NCBI GenBank assembly: GCA_018780035.1
Contig: JADMKE010000033.1
Span: 1 to 64,000 of the forward strand
Direction of reading: 5' to 3'
From: Candidatus Sericytochromatia bacterium
GTDB taxonomy: Bacteria; Cyanobacteriota; Sericytochromatia; UBA7694
Length of the DNA stretch: 64,000 nt
This document shows, piece after piece, positions 43,064 through 51,935 of this stretch. The notes under the pieces were generated by a model, which was not told the DNA's origin, did no database searches, and saw only the letters and a program-made list of their open reading frames with translations. The position numbers were made by a program, and so were the translations under genes. Every line of letters begins with the position of its first letter. Within the stretch, counting starts at the first letter, position 1.

Positions 43064-44290
43064 ATGAAAATACTCCACTTTGCGGATTTGCATATTGGGG
43101 TCGAAAACTATGGCAGGGTCAACCCCGCCACGGGCCTCAACACGCGGCTGGAAGACTTTGTCCAGAGCTTTGACCGCCTGGTTGAAGCGGCCCTCAAAGA
43201 GCCTGTGGATCTGGTGATCTTTGCCGGTGATGCCTTTAAGATCAACGAACCCAGCAATACCCACCAGCGTTTGTTTGCCCAAAGAGTCATGCGTCTGGCC
43301 CAAGCGGGCATCCCGGTTTTTTTATTAATTGGCAATCACGATCAGACCAACCGCTATGGCGAATCCCACGCCCTGGATATTTATGCCACCTTGGACATTC
43401 CAGGGGTCTGGGTCAGTGGCAAACCCCAGATTCAGATCGTGACGACCCCTGCCGGACCCTTGCAGGTGGTGAGTATTCCCCACGTCTCCAAAAGTGCCTT
43501 AATGACCTTTGACGACTATGCCAGCCAAACCCTTTCCGAAGTAGACCGCACCATTGTCGAACAGGTCGAAGACATTCTCAATTATTTCGCCCAGCAGCTC
43601 AACCCAGATATCCCGGCAGTGCTGGTGGCCCATGTCGGGGTCGAACAGGCCAAAATGGGCTCCGAACAGAGCATGTCGATTGGCTATGGCTTTACGGTGC
43701 CCTTGGGATTGTTGACCCGCTCTGAATACAGATATGTGGCTTTGGGGCATATTCACAAACACCAGATTCTCTGCCAAGACCCTTATGTGGTCTATCCCGG
43801 CAGTCTCGACCGGGTGGATTTTGGCGAAGAAAAAGAAGACAAAGGGTATATGCTGGTCGAACTCTACCAAGACAAAACCGAAGTTGAATTTGTGCCCCTG
43901 CCCTGTCGCCCGTTTTTGACCCTGGAAAAAAACCTCACCCAGAGTGAAGACCCCACCGAGGATCTGCTCAGCTTGATCGCAGCCAAACCTGTGCAGGACA
44001 AAATTGTCAGGTTGTTGTACACGATTCAAACCCAGCGGGCCGATGAAATCGACAGCAAAAAAATCAAGAAAGCCCTGGAAGGTGCTTTCCATGCCAGTAT
44101 TCGCCCCCAGCTCGAAGACCCCAGTGAGCGTGTGCGCATGCCAGATTTGGCAGAGGCCGAACCGCTGCACCCACTCAAGACCCTCGATCTCTACTTGCAG
44201 CGCCGCAGCGATCTGGCAAGTATCCAAGCAGATTTGGTAAAGCGGGCCGAAGGCCTTTGGCAGGAATTGGAAGCCACAGGTTTAACCTGA
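43064..44290 (+). CDS. sbcD: SbcD/Mre11-family exonuclease subunit
   Basis: A 408-residue calcineurin-like phosphoesterase of the SbcD/Mre11 type. Metal-binding motifs: FADLHIG, FAGDAFKINEPS, LIGNHDQ, VAHVGVEQ and ALGHIHKHQ, then the SbcD-typical VYPGSLDRVDFGEEKEDKGY. SbcD normally works with the SbcC ATPase on DNA hairpins and ends, yet no sbcC lies here; its operon partner is the upstream dynamin-like GTPase (3 bp gap). It may pair with a distant SbcC or act with the GTPase. Followed by the DMT transporter after 3 bp. Confidence 0.9.
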   Translation: MKILHFADLHIGVENYGRVNPATGLNTRLEDFVQSFDRLVEAALKEPVDLVIFAGDAFKINEPSNTHQRLFAQRVMRLAQAGIPVFLLIGNHDQTNRYGESHALDIYATLDIPGVWVSGKPQIQIVTTPAGPLQVVSIPHVSKSALMTFDDYASQTLSEVDRTIVEQVEDILNYFAQQLNPDIPAVLVAHVGVEQAKMGSEQSMSIGYGFTVPLGLLTRSEYRYVALGHIHKHQILCQDPYVVYPGSLDRVDFGEEKEDKGYMLVELYQDKTEVEFVPLPCRPFLTLEKNLTQSEDPTEDLLSLIAAKPVQDKIVRLLYTIQTQRADEIDSKKIKKALEGAFHASIRPQLEDPSERVRMPDLAEAEPLHPLKTLDLYLQRRSDLASIQADLVKRAEGLWQELEATGLT

Positions 44291-44293
44291 ACC

Positions 44294-45235
44294 ATGACCA
44301 TCAAAGGGTCTCAAAATTGGCTCCAAAAATGGCCAAACGGCGTTGCAGAAATGCTGGCCTCGACCTTTTTCTTTGCCCTGATGAATCTCTGCGTCAAAAA
44401 TTTACAGGGGATTCCCACCCATGAATTGGTCTTTTTCAGGGCCTTGGGGGTTTTGCTGCTCTCGGGGGGCATGCTCTGGTATTTGCGCATTCCGGCTTGG
44501 GGCAATCACAAGCGCTATTTAATTCTGCGCGGTTTTTACGGCAGCTTGGGATTGAGTTGTTATTTTTGGACCCTCAAACAAATGCCCCTGGCCTCGGCAG
44601 TGACGATTCAATACCTCTCGCCCATTTTTTCGACCCTGTTGGCCGTCTGGATGCTCAAAGAAATTCCCAAACGGGTGCAGTGGTTCTGCTTTTTGCTGTC
44701 ATTTGCGGGGGTGATGCTGATCAAAGGCTTTGATCCAAGAATTGCTTGGCTGCCTTTGGGAGCAGGCATTTTGGCGGCGGTTTTTTCGGCCCTGGCCTAC
44801 AATTATGTGCGCCGGCTCAAAGACCACGATCACCCGCTGGTGGCCGTCTTTTATTTTCCTGTTGTAACTTTGGTGCTGGTCATGCCGTATACCCTGACCC
44901 ACTGGGTCTCGCCCCAGGGTATAGACTGGCTGTATCTGGGACTGATCGGTCTCTTTACACATTTTGCCCAGTATTATTTAACCCGCGCCCTGCAGGCCCA
45001 AAAGATGGCAATGGTCTCCCAACTCAATTATGTGGGGGTGGTTTATGCACTCCTGATGGGCTATTATCTCTTTGGAGAGAGCGTGCCCCCTTTGGCTGTG
45101 TTCGGCCTGTTTTTGGTCGTGGCCGGTGTGGTCTTGGGCAGTTGGCTGGGCCAGCAAAGCCCCCCTCCCAGCACAGGGAACTCTGAACCATTGGCTGCGT
45201 CCGAAAGAATATCCCCTTTGAAAGGCCCGCAATGA
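44294..45235 (+). CDS. DMT-superfamily (EamA) transporter
   Basis: A 313-residue inner-membrane protein with ten hydrophobic helices in two EamA repeats (MLASTFFFALMNLCVKNLQGIP ... FFRALGVLLLSGG; LPLGAGILAAVFSALAYNYVRRL). The motif SPIFSTLLAVWMLKEIP is typical of this family, which exports amino acids, nucleobases or other metabolites; substrate unknown. It overlaps the next lipoprotein gene by 4 bp and follows sbcD after 3 bp, so five genes from 40871 to 47723 look co-transcribed. Confidence 0.9.
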   Translation: MTIKGSQNWLQKWPNGVAEMLASTFFFALMNLCVKNLQGIPTHELVFFRALGVLLLSGGMLWYLRIPAWGNHKRYLILRGFYGSLGLSCYFWTLKQMPLASAVTIQYLSPIFSTLLAVWMLKEIPKRVQWFCFLLSFAGVMLIKGFDPRIAWLPLGAGILAAVFSALAYNYVRRLKDHDHPLVAVFYFPVVTLVLVMPYTLTHWVSPQGIDWLYLGLIGLFTHFAQYYLTRALQAQKMAMVSQLNYVGVVYALLMGYYLFGESVPPLAVFGLFLVVAGVVLGSWLGQQSPPPSTGNSEPLAASERISPLKGPQ

Positions 45236-47172
45236 TGACGCTCATGAATCGCAAAATCCTGTTCTTGGCTACTTTGCTCGCACTCCAGTCTGGCTGTTTT
45301 TCCCCCACTCCGCCTGCCATCAACCCCTTTCCCCGTTCAACTCCCAGCGTAAGCAACAGCTCTTTTACAGGCTTTCCTCCGTTTACGGGCCCCACCCCTG
45401 TCCCTGAAGACCTCAAAAGCGGAGGACCCATCGCAGTCTCCTTGGCCCCCAAAGAGATCAAGGTCTGGTATCTCTCTGTTGTCCCAGAGCAAGAATACCT
45501 GCTGAGGTTTGAATTTCCCAAAGAGATCGGTTTGTATTATTTCGGCGAAAATTCAGATGTTAAGACAGATTCTCTCAATTCCCTGATGAAACAAAGCCAA
45601 CCCGGAAAATTTGAAATCCGCTTTGTGGCCAAAGGCGGCAGCTATTATCTGGCCTTGGGCAATGCCAATACCAGCAGTACTGTGGTGGGCACCGTTTTGC
45701 AGCTTCAAAATCTGACTGCCCCCAGCCCCACACCTGAACCGATGCCGATTCAAATCCCTTCGTCCACATTTTCGCCAACCCCCACACCCATCCCGACCCC
45801 CGTTGGAGGGCCGCCTGTACTTAATCCCGATCCCAGCGTGCCGATCAAAGTGCTGCTCTCTGAGACCCTGTCTACGGGTAGCAGCACAGATTCGGGTCGG
45901 AAATACCAACTGCGTTTTTCGGAACCAGTGGACCCCGACTCGCTGAATGAAAATCTCTGTGTTTTTGCCCGCTCTCCGCTGCCGCTCAGTGTCGAAAGCA
46001 GTGTCGAAAGCAGTGGAATCAGCGGCAGCGGCTTGTTTTCGTCCCCAACGGGCAATGTGCTGTTTCGCCTGCCAGACTTCCAGACCGTCTGGAACGCCGA
46101 CAAACGCGAAGTGGTATTGAGCTTTAAACCGGGCCGAAACCTGCTCTCAGACAGCGATCCTGGTCGCCAGCCCAGCCATGAATTGAGCCTGGGTTGCGGT
46201 CAAACCCCAATCAAAGACAGTGCGGGCCGTCCCCGCAGCAGCGGTTTTGCCAACGAAAACGCCCAGAATTTACTGGCCAAAATTTATCTGCAACAGCCGC
46301 CCCAGGCTGCGGCGCTGCAATTTCAAACGGGCGAAGCCAACCCCCAAAGTGATTCGCTGCGCCTGCGCTTCAACCGGGCACTGTTTATTCCCACCCAACT
46401 CGGGTCTGTGGGCGGCGGCTTAAGTGGGCTGCCCGCAGAGGCCTTTGCTGCGCTTGGAAAAATCACAGCAGCACAGGCCGCCCGCAATTATACCCTGACC
46501 CTGGAGCGCAATGGTCAAACCCTTTTGAAAGGGGTCAATTGGGCTGCTTTGGGTGGCAGTGTGGAATTTGACCGCTTTGACGATGAAAACCGCACAGTCT
46601 TGCTCAAACGGCCCCCGGCGATCAGCGAGGCCCTAAGCGGGGTCTTTGCCCAAGGCAGCGAAGCCAAGAGCTTTCCGGGGCCCTTTTTCACAGACGATGC
46701 CGATGGCAATGGGGAGAGCCTGGCTTTGGAGCTGATCAGCAAAGGCTGGCAGAAGCTGCCGCTCACGATCAACCTGAGTGAAAACCTCAAAAACGCCACA
46801 GAAGTGGCCCAAGATCTGCAGAGCAAGCTCAATGCCGCCCTCAAAGAACTGCCCGAGTACCAACGGGCCAAAGACGCAGCCTTTACGGTTAAACGCGAGA
46901 CCAATGACGTTTTAACGTTTAGCTTTGACGACCCCAGTGGCCTGTATTATGGCTTCCGCATCACCCAGGCTTTTTTATCGAGCAGCAGTCAGCCTTTGCC
47001 CAATCGCCTGCAAAATTTGGATGCGAGTCAAACCCTGCCAGTGGGGGTCTTGCCCCCGCTCTACCAGGGCGGTGATCTGCTCAGCATCAATTTGGGCGAA
47101 AACCTCAGGGCCCCCAGCGGTGAGCGTCTCACTCCCAATCAGCGCAATCTGAATCTGGTGGTTAAACCCTGA
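45232..47172 (+). CDS. Mosaic lipoprotein with Ig-like domain
   Basis: A 646-residue lipoprotein (lipobox LQSGC). After the signal come a PPC-like beta domain (about 60-160; IKVWYLSVVPEQEYLLRFEF ... GSYYLALGNA), a Pro/Thr linker, a bacterial Ig-like part (LRFSEPVDPDSLNENLCVFA at about 225) and a C-terminal region whose order (INLSENLKNATEVAQDLQSKLNAAL, then TFSFDDPSGLYYGFRITQAF, then YQGGDLLSINLGENL) mirrors the ends of the lipoproteins at 17242 and 19257. Likely surface protein of unknown role. Overlaps the transporter gene by 4 bp and yaeQ by 1 bp. Confidence 0.83.
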   Translation: MMTLMNRKILFLATLLALQSGCFSPTPPAINPFPRSTPSVSNSSFTGFPPFTGPTPVPEDLKSGGPIAVSLAPKEIKVWYLSVVPEQEYLLRFEFPKEIGLYYFGENSDVKTDSLNSLMKQSQPGKFEIRFVAKGGSYYLALGNANTSSTVVGTVLQLQNLTAPSPTPEPMPIQIPSSTFSPTPTPIPTPVGGPPVLNPDPSVPIKVLLSETLSTGSSTDSGRKYQLRFSEPVDPDSLNENLCVFARSPLPLSVESSVESSGISGSGLFSSPTGNVLFRLPDFQTVWNADKREVVLSFKPGRNLLSDSDPGRQPSHELSLGCGQTPIKDSAGRPRSSGFANENAQNLLAKIYLQQPPQAAALQFQTGEANPQSDSLRLRFNRALFIPTQLGSVGGGLSGLPAEAFAALGKITAAQAARNYTLTLERNGQTLLKGVNWAALGGSVEFDRFDDENRTVLLKRPPAISEALSGVFAQGSEAKSFPGPFFTDDADGNGESLALELISKGWQKLPLTINLSENLKNATEVAQDLQSKLNAALKELPEYQRAKDAAFTVKRETNDVLTFSFDDPSGLYYGFRITQAFLSSSSQPLPNRLQNLDASQTLPVGVLPPLYQGGDLLSINLGENLRAPSGERLTPNQRNLNLVVKP

Positions 47173-47723
47173 TGGCCCTCAAAGCGACGATATTTAAAGC
47201 CGAATTGCAGATCAGTGATCTCAACCGCCATTATTACGAGAGCCATTCGCTGACCCTGGCGCGGCACCCCTCGGAAACCGACGAGCGCATGATGATTCGG
47301 CTTTTGGCCTTTGCGCTCTTTGCCGATCCGCTGCTGGTCTTTACGCGGGGAATCAGCACCATCGACGAACCGGATCTCTGGCGCAAGAGCCTGAGTGACG
47401 AAATTGAATTGTGGATCGAACTGGGCTTGCCCGATGCCAAGCGCCTGGGCAAGGCCTGTGGCCGTTCAGAGCAGGTGCAGGTGGTGAGTTATGGCGGGCG
47501 CAATGCCGATCTGTGGTGGAAAAAAACCGCCCCCGAATTGGCGCGCTTTGACAATCTCAGTGTCTGGAATATCCCCTTTGAAAGTAGCAGAGCCCTGGCT
47601 GCCCTGGTCGAACGCCAAATGCAGCTGCAATGCCTGGTTCAAGAGGAGCTGATCTACCTCACGCTGGGAGAGACGTCGTTGGAGATTCGGCCTGATCGCT
47701 GGCTTGAAGCTGCTCAGCCATAA
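47172..47723 (+). CDS. yaeQ: YaeQ family protein
   Basis: A 183-residue protein matching YaeQ throughout: MALKATIFKAELQISDLNRHYYESHSLTLARHPSETDERMMIRLLAFALFA, the SDEIELWIELGLPDAKRLGKACGRS stretch and the end LVERQMQLQCLVQEELIYLTLGE. The fold is a variant PD-(D/E)XK nuclease; biological role unsettled. Its start overlaps the preceding stop (TGATG), and its last 65 bp overlap the 3' end of the convergent VanZ gene. Confidence 0.95.
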   Translation: MALKATIFKAELQISDLNRHYYESHSLTLARHPSETDERMMIRLLAFALFADPLLVFTRGISTIDEPDLWRKSLSDEIELWIELGLPDAKRLGKACGRSEQVQVVSYGGRNADLWWKKTAPELARFDNLSVWNIPFESSRALAALVERQMQLQCLVQEELIYLTLGETSLEIRPDRWLEAAQP

Positions 47724-48216
47724 CCGTTCTGGTTTTTTTTCGTCCAGTCAGCCAGAGGGCGAGGAGTGTTTGCTGGCCCAAGGCTCCGCTCATGTCCCAG
47801 CCGACATCCCAGATCGAGCCCGTGCGCGAGGGCTGCAGGCTCTGGTGGTATTCGTCCCAACAGGCCACGCTCAAACAGATCAAGAGCACCCGCAAAACGA
47901 GAGCGGGCTGCCACAGTTTAAACCCCGGGCTCAGAGCCTGAAACCAACACAGGCTGAGAATGGCATAGGCCGTGACATGTGCGCCTTTGCGCAAAAGCGT
48001 GTGGAGAAAATCCAGATGGCCAGCTGAGAGGGTTGGCCAGAGGCCTTTTAAGACCCATTCCAAGACCCCGCCGGTCTCACTGGCGGCAAAAGTGGCCGAA
48101 GAAAACCAGGCGATCACAGCGGTCCAGGCCAAAGCGGGGAACCAGCGAAATAGTTGAAACTGTAAATTTTTAGGCAAGCGGGCCGAGTTTCTTCCAATCT
48201 GTAACGGGTATGGCAC
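47659..48216 (-). CDS. VanZ-like family membrane protein
   Basis: A 185-residue inner-membrane protein with four helices and the VanZ-like signature LRKGAHVTAYAILSLCWFQAL followed by WDEYHQSLQPSRTGSIWDVGWDMSGALG. VanZ-like proteins are linked to low-level teicoplanin resistance and other envelope roles; function here unknown. Start GTG 48216 has AAAGG about 5 nt upstream. Its last 21 codons lie over the 3' end of yaeQ on the opposite strand, so one strand's 3' end constrains the other. Confidence 0.87.
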   Translation of the reverse strand: MPYPLQIGRNSARLPKNLQFQLFRWFPALAWTAVIAWFSSATFAASETGGVLEWVLKGLWPTLSAGHLDFLHTLLRKGAHVTAYAILSLCWFQALSPGFKLWQPALVLRVLLICLSVACWDEYHQSLQPSRTGSIWDVGWDMSGALGQQTLLALWLTGRKKTRTVMAEQLQASDQAESPTTSLPA

Positions 48217-48267
48217 ACTGGCCTTTGATCCACAATAGCATTGCTTTCAAGCCACAAACAAGATCGT

Positions 48268-48273
48268 TATAAT
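48268..48273 (+). promoter_or_regulatory. -10 box TATAAT of the LRR metallopeptidase gene
   Basis: Perfect TATAAT 30 bp before ATG 48304, leaving a short leader with ACAGGAT as ribosome-binding site. A TTTCAA at 48245-48250 is 17 bp upstream and could be a weak -35. Confidence 0.45.
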
Positions 48274-48303
48274 TAGGAGCATCACCCAAAAGACAGGATT
48301 TTC

Positions 48304-50199
48304 ATGCTTCAAAGAACCCTTTTGTGCCTGATCACAGGCGGCCTGCTCGCGGGAGGCCTGGTTGCCTGTGGCATTCCAGCGACCCTGGTGCCCCAGATTC
48401 CCGGCATGAATGCCTTGAGCGAGCAAGCCCAGCGCAATCTCGATCTGATCAGCCAGCGATTCGGCCTCCTGGTCACGCGCCTCAATTACAACGACGCTCG
48501 TTTGCCCTGGCAACTGCGCGGAATGCTCAGCTACACCCTCTTTTTGCCAGATAAAGTATCGGGCCAGCCAGACTCTCAGCAGCAACGCGATCATTTCGAT
48601 AAATTGGTGGGTCACCCGGGTTTTGTCGCAGAATTAAACAAATACCCCAGCCAATTTTTTAGGGCACAACACATCAATACCTTGTATTTTGCCAATGAGC
48701 TCTCGGCTGGGCTGGGCCCGCTGAAAGTCGGGCTCGAAGGTATCGGCTTGCAATGGGACGGAAAAAAATACCCTGTGCTGTCCTTTAACGAGAGCCAAAT
48801 CACCAGCTTTAGTTCAGACAACTCGCACTTAAATGGCTTAACAGAGAACGCGCTTGAAAGATTGATGCCCAAAATCCACCACGAACTCTTCCACGTGATT
48901 GACGACGCGCTGCTTTTGGGCGAGCCAAGCTGGAGCCGCTGTCAACCGACAGCTGACGAGCAGCGGCGTTTCCATGCGCCGCAGAACGTCACCTACCATC
49001 CGGCGGCTGGTTTTGTGACCCCCTACGCACAGACGATTTTTCGCGAAGACAAAGCCGAAGTCTTTCGTCTGATGATGTCGAGTACCACAGCCCAGTATCT
49101 CGCAGCCTGGATCGCTGCCGGGGATCACACCCTGAAGTGCAAACAGGACTGGATCCGGGATTATGTCTCAAAACGCGTGCCAGCCATGACTGCCGACTAT
49201 TTTGATGCTGTCTTGCTCGGGCTCGGCAGCGAGACCCTGCAAATGGCATTGCAACAGTCAGAGACCATCACGCAACTGCATCTCAAGGGGCCTGACGAAA
49301 ACCAGTCCTATTGGAGCCGTGGGGAAATTCCCCAAATATTGCCCCTGCCGGCGACCCTCAGCCGCTACCAGAATCTGGCTGAACTCTTGGCAGAGCGTAC
49401 CCAATGGACCTCTCTTGCTGCGCTGGGGCAGATGGCAAAGCTCAAGAAACTCTGGATGGCCGACCAGCGACTCAATGGACTCCCTGAAGATATTCTCAAT
49501 TTAACGGGGCTGGAGAGTCTGGTGTTTCTGGATAAACTCAGCGAGATTCCGGCTGGTCTGGCTCGCCTGAGAGCTTTAAAAGAATTATCGCTGGCACTCA
49601 GCACTTTGGGGAGTGTCGAACCACTTCAGAATCTGCCCCTGGAAAGCGTCGCATTCTTTACCACTGAAGAAAGCGACTTACAACCCCTGTTTGAGCTGCG
49701 ACAAGCGCACAGCCTCAGCTTCAGAGGCCCACTCAAAAACCAGGTGTTCAGCCTGAATCAGCGTCCCGAGAAATTGCGTCGCCTCGCGATTGAAAATCTC
49801 GGCGTTGATGGATACAGTGAGGGGTTTGAGCAATTTAAGACCCGTATCGAAAGTTTTGAACATTTATCAGAATTGACCCATCTGCGCCTGCTTGGCCTGC
49901 TGCTGCCTGATCTCAAAACCGCCCTGGCACCTTTGCAGAAATTGGAGTATTTGCATCTCGGTCTGAAAGAGGTCGCGGATTTTGAACCCGCCATTTTGGA
50001 TTTGCCAAAACTCAAGGTCCTGGTCCTGAGCCCGCTGTTTTTCATTCACAACTGGAATGAGCCCGCGGTGCAAGCAGAACAAAAACGCATCCAAGCCCGC
50101 TGTCGGGAACGGGGACTGACCTGTACCTTTGAGACCCAGTTTGACTTTGTGAGACCGTTATTTGGATACCAGCCTTGGCCTTTCTCGGACTTTTCTTGA
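48304..50199 (+). CDS. Lipoprotein with HExxH metallopeptidase-like and leucine-rich-repeat regions
   Basis: A 631-residue lipoprotein (lipobox LVAC). Residues about 40-315 look like a zinc metallopeptidase domain: KIHHELFHVIDD gives HExxH at about 193-197, and REDKAEVFR at about 245-252 supplies the probable third ligand Glu, as in the putative zinc-binding peptidases of the Mpv-like type. From about 350 onwards there are leucine-rich repeats (LQNLPLESVAFF, LRRLAIENLGV, LTHLRLLGLLLPDL, LEYLHLGLKEV, LPKLKVLVLSPLFF) expected to bind a protein partner. This combination is uncommon. Predicted surface or periplasmic. Confidence 0.82.
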   Translation: MLQRTLLCLITGGLLAGGLVACGIPATLVPQIPGMNALSEQAQRNLDLISQRFGLLVTRLNYNDARLPWQLRGMLSYTLFLPDKVSGQPDSQQQRDHFDKLVGHPGFVAELNKYPSQFFRAQHINTLYFANELSAGLGPLKVGLEGIGLQWDGKKYPVLSFNESQITSFSSDNSHLNGLTENALERLMPKIHHELFHVIDDALLLGEPSWSRCQPTADEQRRFHAPQNVTYHPAAGFVTPYAQTIFREDKAEVFRLMMSSTTAQYLAAWIAAGDHTLKCKQDWIRDYVSKRVPAMTADYFDAVLLGLGSETLQMALQQSETITQLHLKGPDENQSYWSRGEIPQILPLPATLSRYQNLAELLAERTQWTSLAALGQMAKLKKLWMADQRLNGLPEDILNLTGLESLVFLDKLSEIPAGLARLRALKELSLALSTLGSVEPLQNLPLESVAFFTTEESDLQPLFELRQAHSLSFRGPLKNQVFSLNQRPEKLRRLAIENLGVDGYSEGFEQFKTRIESFEHLSELTHLRLLGLLLPDLKTALAPLQKLEYLHLGLKEVADFEPAILDLPKLKVLVLSPLFFIHNWNEPAVQAEQKRIQARCRERGLTCTFETQFDFVRPLFGYQPWPFSDFS

Positions 50200-50214
50200 G
50201 TTTGTCAGGGCTTT

Positions 50215-51120
50215 TTAAAGCAAAACGGTTGCTTTGGCAGCCACCGGCAGCGGGGGCTGGGCTTTGCGAATCAGTTTGACCCCCATCAGGCGGGGAATCT
50301 CAGCAGAAACCTGAAAACTGGGGTCTGCGGTTCTCAGCAAGAGTTCAATTTCGCCGGTCAGGCCCGACTCATAGACGGCTTTAAAGACCTCACTGCGGTT
50401 AATCGCCAATTGCTTGAGAGAAGCAGTGGCTTTGAGCTCTTTTTCGGCAAGCTGCCAGCTTTTCAGTATCAAGCTGCGGTAGGCCTCTTGCTGAGACAAT
50501 TCTAGCCAGAGATCTGGGTGCTTTGTCCGGGCCTGCTTGAGGTAAAGCGCCAGATAAAACATGAAGTTGCCCATCGCATCCTGAAAATCATAGCGCTGGT
50601 TCTTGGGAATCCGGCTGGCGAAAATCCGAGCGGTCTGCAGCGAAAAGATGTAGGCGATATATTCATCCATCAGCGAAACAAAATCCTGGCTGCCCATCTG
50701 GCCGGTCAGATAGAGTTGGGACCGTTGCCACTTGCGCTGGGCCGGGGACAGGAAAGCGCTGATCTCGCTTCGGGGAAATGTGGTCAGGGCAGGCAGGGCC
50801 AAAGTCGAGCCGTCTGGCAAATACATGACCCATTGGCCCGGATTGCCCGCCTGGGAAGACAGGACTCTGACATAGATATGCACCATTTCGTGGACAAAGA
50901 GCGGCAATTGCAACATGGCGTCTTTGCAGTTTAGAAAATGAGTCATGCCCAGATCCCGCAATCCAGCGTCGGCCACCACTGCCCGATAGCCGATCGGATC
51001 CTGCTTTTGAAGCAGCGTTAGGGCCTGATCTGCGCATGGGGGAAGGGCCCAGGCTGCCTGAGTCGTCAGGCAGAGCGCTCCCGACAGGATGCCTATAACA
51101 ACAGGTTGAAAATGGTTCAT
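50215..51120 (-). CDS. Secreted putative HExxH metallopeptidase
   Basis: A 301-residue protein with a cleavable signal peptide (cleavage near AWA-LPP, residue 25) and the motif LFVHEMVHIYVR: His77, Glu78, His81 form an HExxH. Asp/Glu in SLMDEYIAYIFS (Glu153) is a candidate third ligand. Rest mostly helical. No family recognised. It lies tail to tail with the LRR metallopeptidase gene. A TAATTT box lies six or seven bases before ATG 51120. Activity is inferred from the motif alone. Confidence 0.72.
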   Translation of the reverse strand: MNHFQPVVIGILSGALCLTTQAAWALPPCADQALTLLQKQDPIGYRAVVADAGLRDLGMTHFLNCKDAMLQLPLFVHEMVHIYVRVLSSQAGNPGQWVMYLPDGSTLALPALTTFPRSEISAFLSPAQRKWQRSQLYLTGQMGSQDFVSLMDEYIAYIFSLQTARIFASRIPKNQRYDFQDAMGNFMFYLALYLKQARTKHPDLWLELSQQEAYRSLILKSWQLAEKELKATASLKQLAINRSEVFKAVYESGLTGEIELLLRTADPSFQVSAEIPRLMGVKLIRKAQPPLPVAAKATVLL

Positions 51121-51370
51121 AAAGGCAAATTACCATGCAGCCGTTCACTTGCCTACCCATTTACAAGGCTTTTCCTTTTGGATTCAGTAGAATTGTATTT
51201 AAATCAGCCTCACAACCCTTTATCCACTTGTGGAAAAGACAATTTCTGCGAACACAGTTTTCCTGCCAGATCGGTTAGAGAGAAATCAGACCAAGCAAAA
51301 GGAACGTAGGTTGAAATACGATCGGGCTGAATGCTGACCAACAAGGCTCGACAGCCGACACGTGAACGTG
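51121..51370. other. Intergenic region, nothing recognised
   Basis: About 250 bp between a divergent peptidase gene and a small membrane protein gene on the same strand. I see no tRNA, terminator or long frame. The sequence is of mixed composition. Confidence 0.3.
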
Positions 51371-51808
51371 CTACTGGGTTTTGGTGTTAAAATATCCATA
51401 AATTTTAACCATTATTTGCAAGCACAGATACAACCCAAATAAACCTAATCCGATCGATAACATGTATCCAAATAAAATATTTTCACCTCGGTTGAAACCA
51501 TTGCTTGCGCCCAAGCCGTATACCCCAAAAGCGAAAAAAATAAAGCTTAAATAGCCCAGTCCCTGCAAATGTTTCTTCCATCCGTGCTTGTTTTGATATT
51601 TTGATTCCAGAAAAAACAAATAAAAACTGATACCTACAACCATTGATGAGACCAATAAAAAGAGGATATTTTGGGGGAATTTTTCTTCGAATTGGGTTCT
51701 TTGACCGACCACTTGAGAAATAACTACACTCAAAGCCCCTGTAAACAAGGGTGCTCCTAAAAATAAAAGCAATACTCCACCGATGATGTCTTTCGATACT
51801 TTAGCCAT
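51371..51808 (-). CDS. Small four-helix membrane protein, unknown
   Basis: A 145-residue protein with four hydrophobic segments (DIIGGVLLLFLGAPLFTGALSVVI; NILFLLVSSMVVGISFYLFFL; LQGLGYLSFIFFAFGVYGLGA; ILFGYMLSIGLGLFGLYLCLQI). No family recognised. A TATAAT box on the minus strand (plus-strand attata) lies 15 nt before ATG 51808, with TTGCTC 17 bp further up as a possible -35, and no ribosome-binding site is apparent. The local composition is AT-richer than in neighbouring genes. Confidence 0.65.
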   Translation of the reverse strand: MAKVSKDIIGGVLLLFLGAPLFTGALSVVISQVVGQRTQFEEKFPQNILFLLVSSMVVGISFYLFFLESKYQNKHGWKKHLQGLGYLSFIFFAFGVYGLGASNGFNRGENILFGYMLSIGLGLFGLYLCLQIMVKIYGYFNTKTQ

Positions 51809-51935
51809 AGATTAAGGGTATCAATTATATTGTGCAAAATCCAATGGAGCAACAGAATTGAAATGCCGCTCGATTCGCGATTTAAAAATTTTCAAGATAC
51901 ACTGATTTAAAGCCCCCCCAAACGAGGTGATTCCC

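Noticed and set aside
51121-51370. Small RNA or tRNA gene in the 250-bp gap
   Set aside because: No TPsiC-loop-like GGTTCGAATCC, cloverleaf or terminator could be found by eye.
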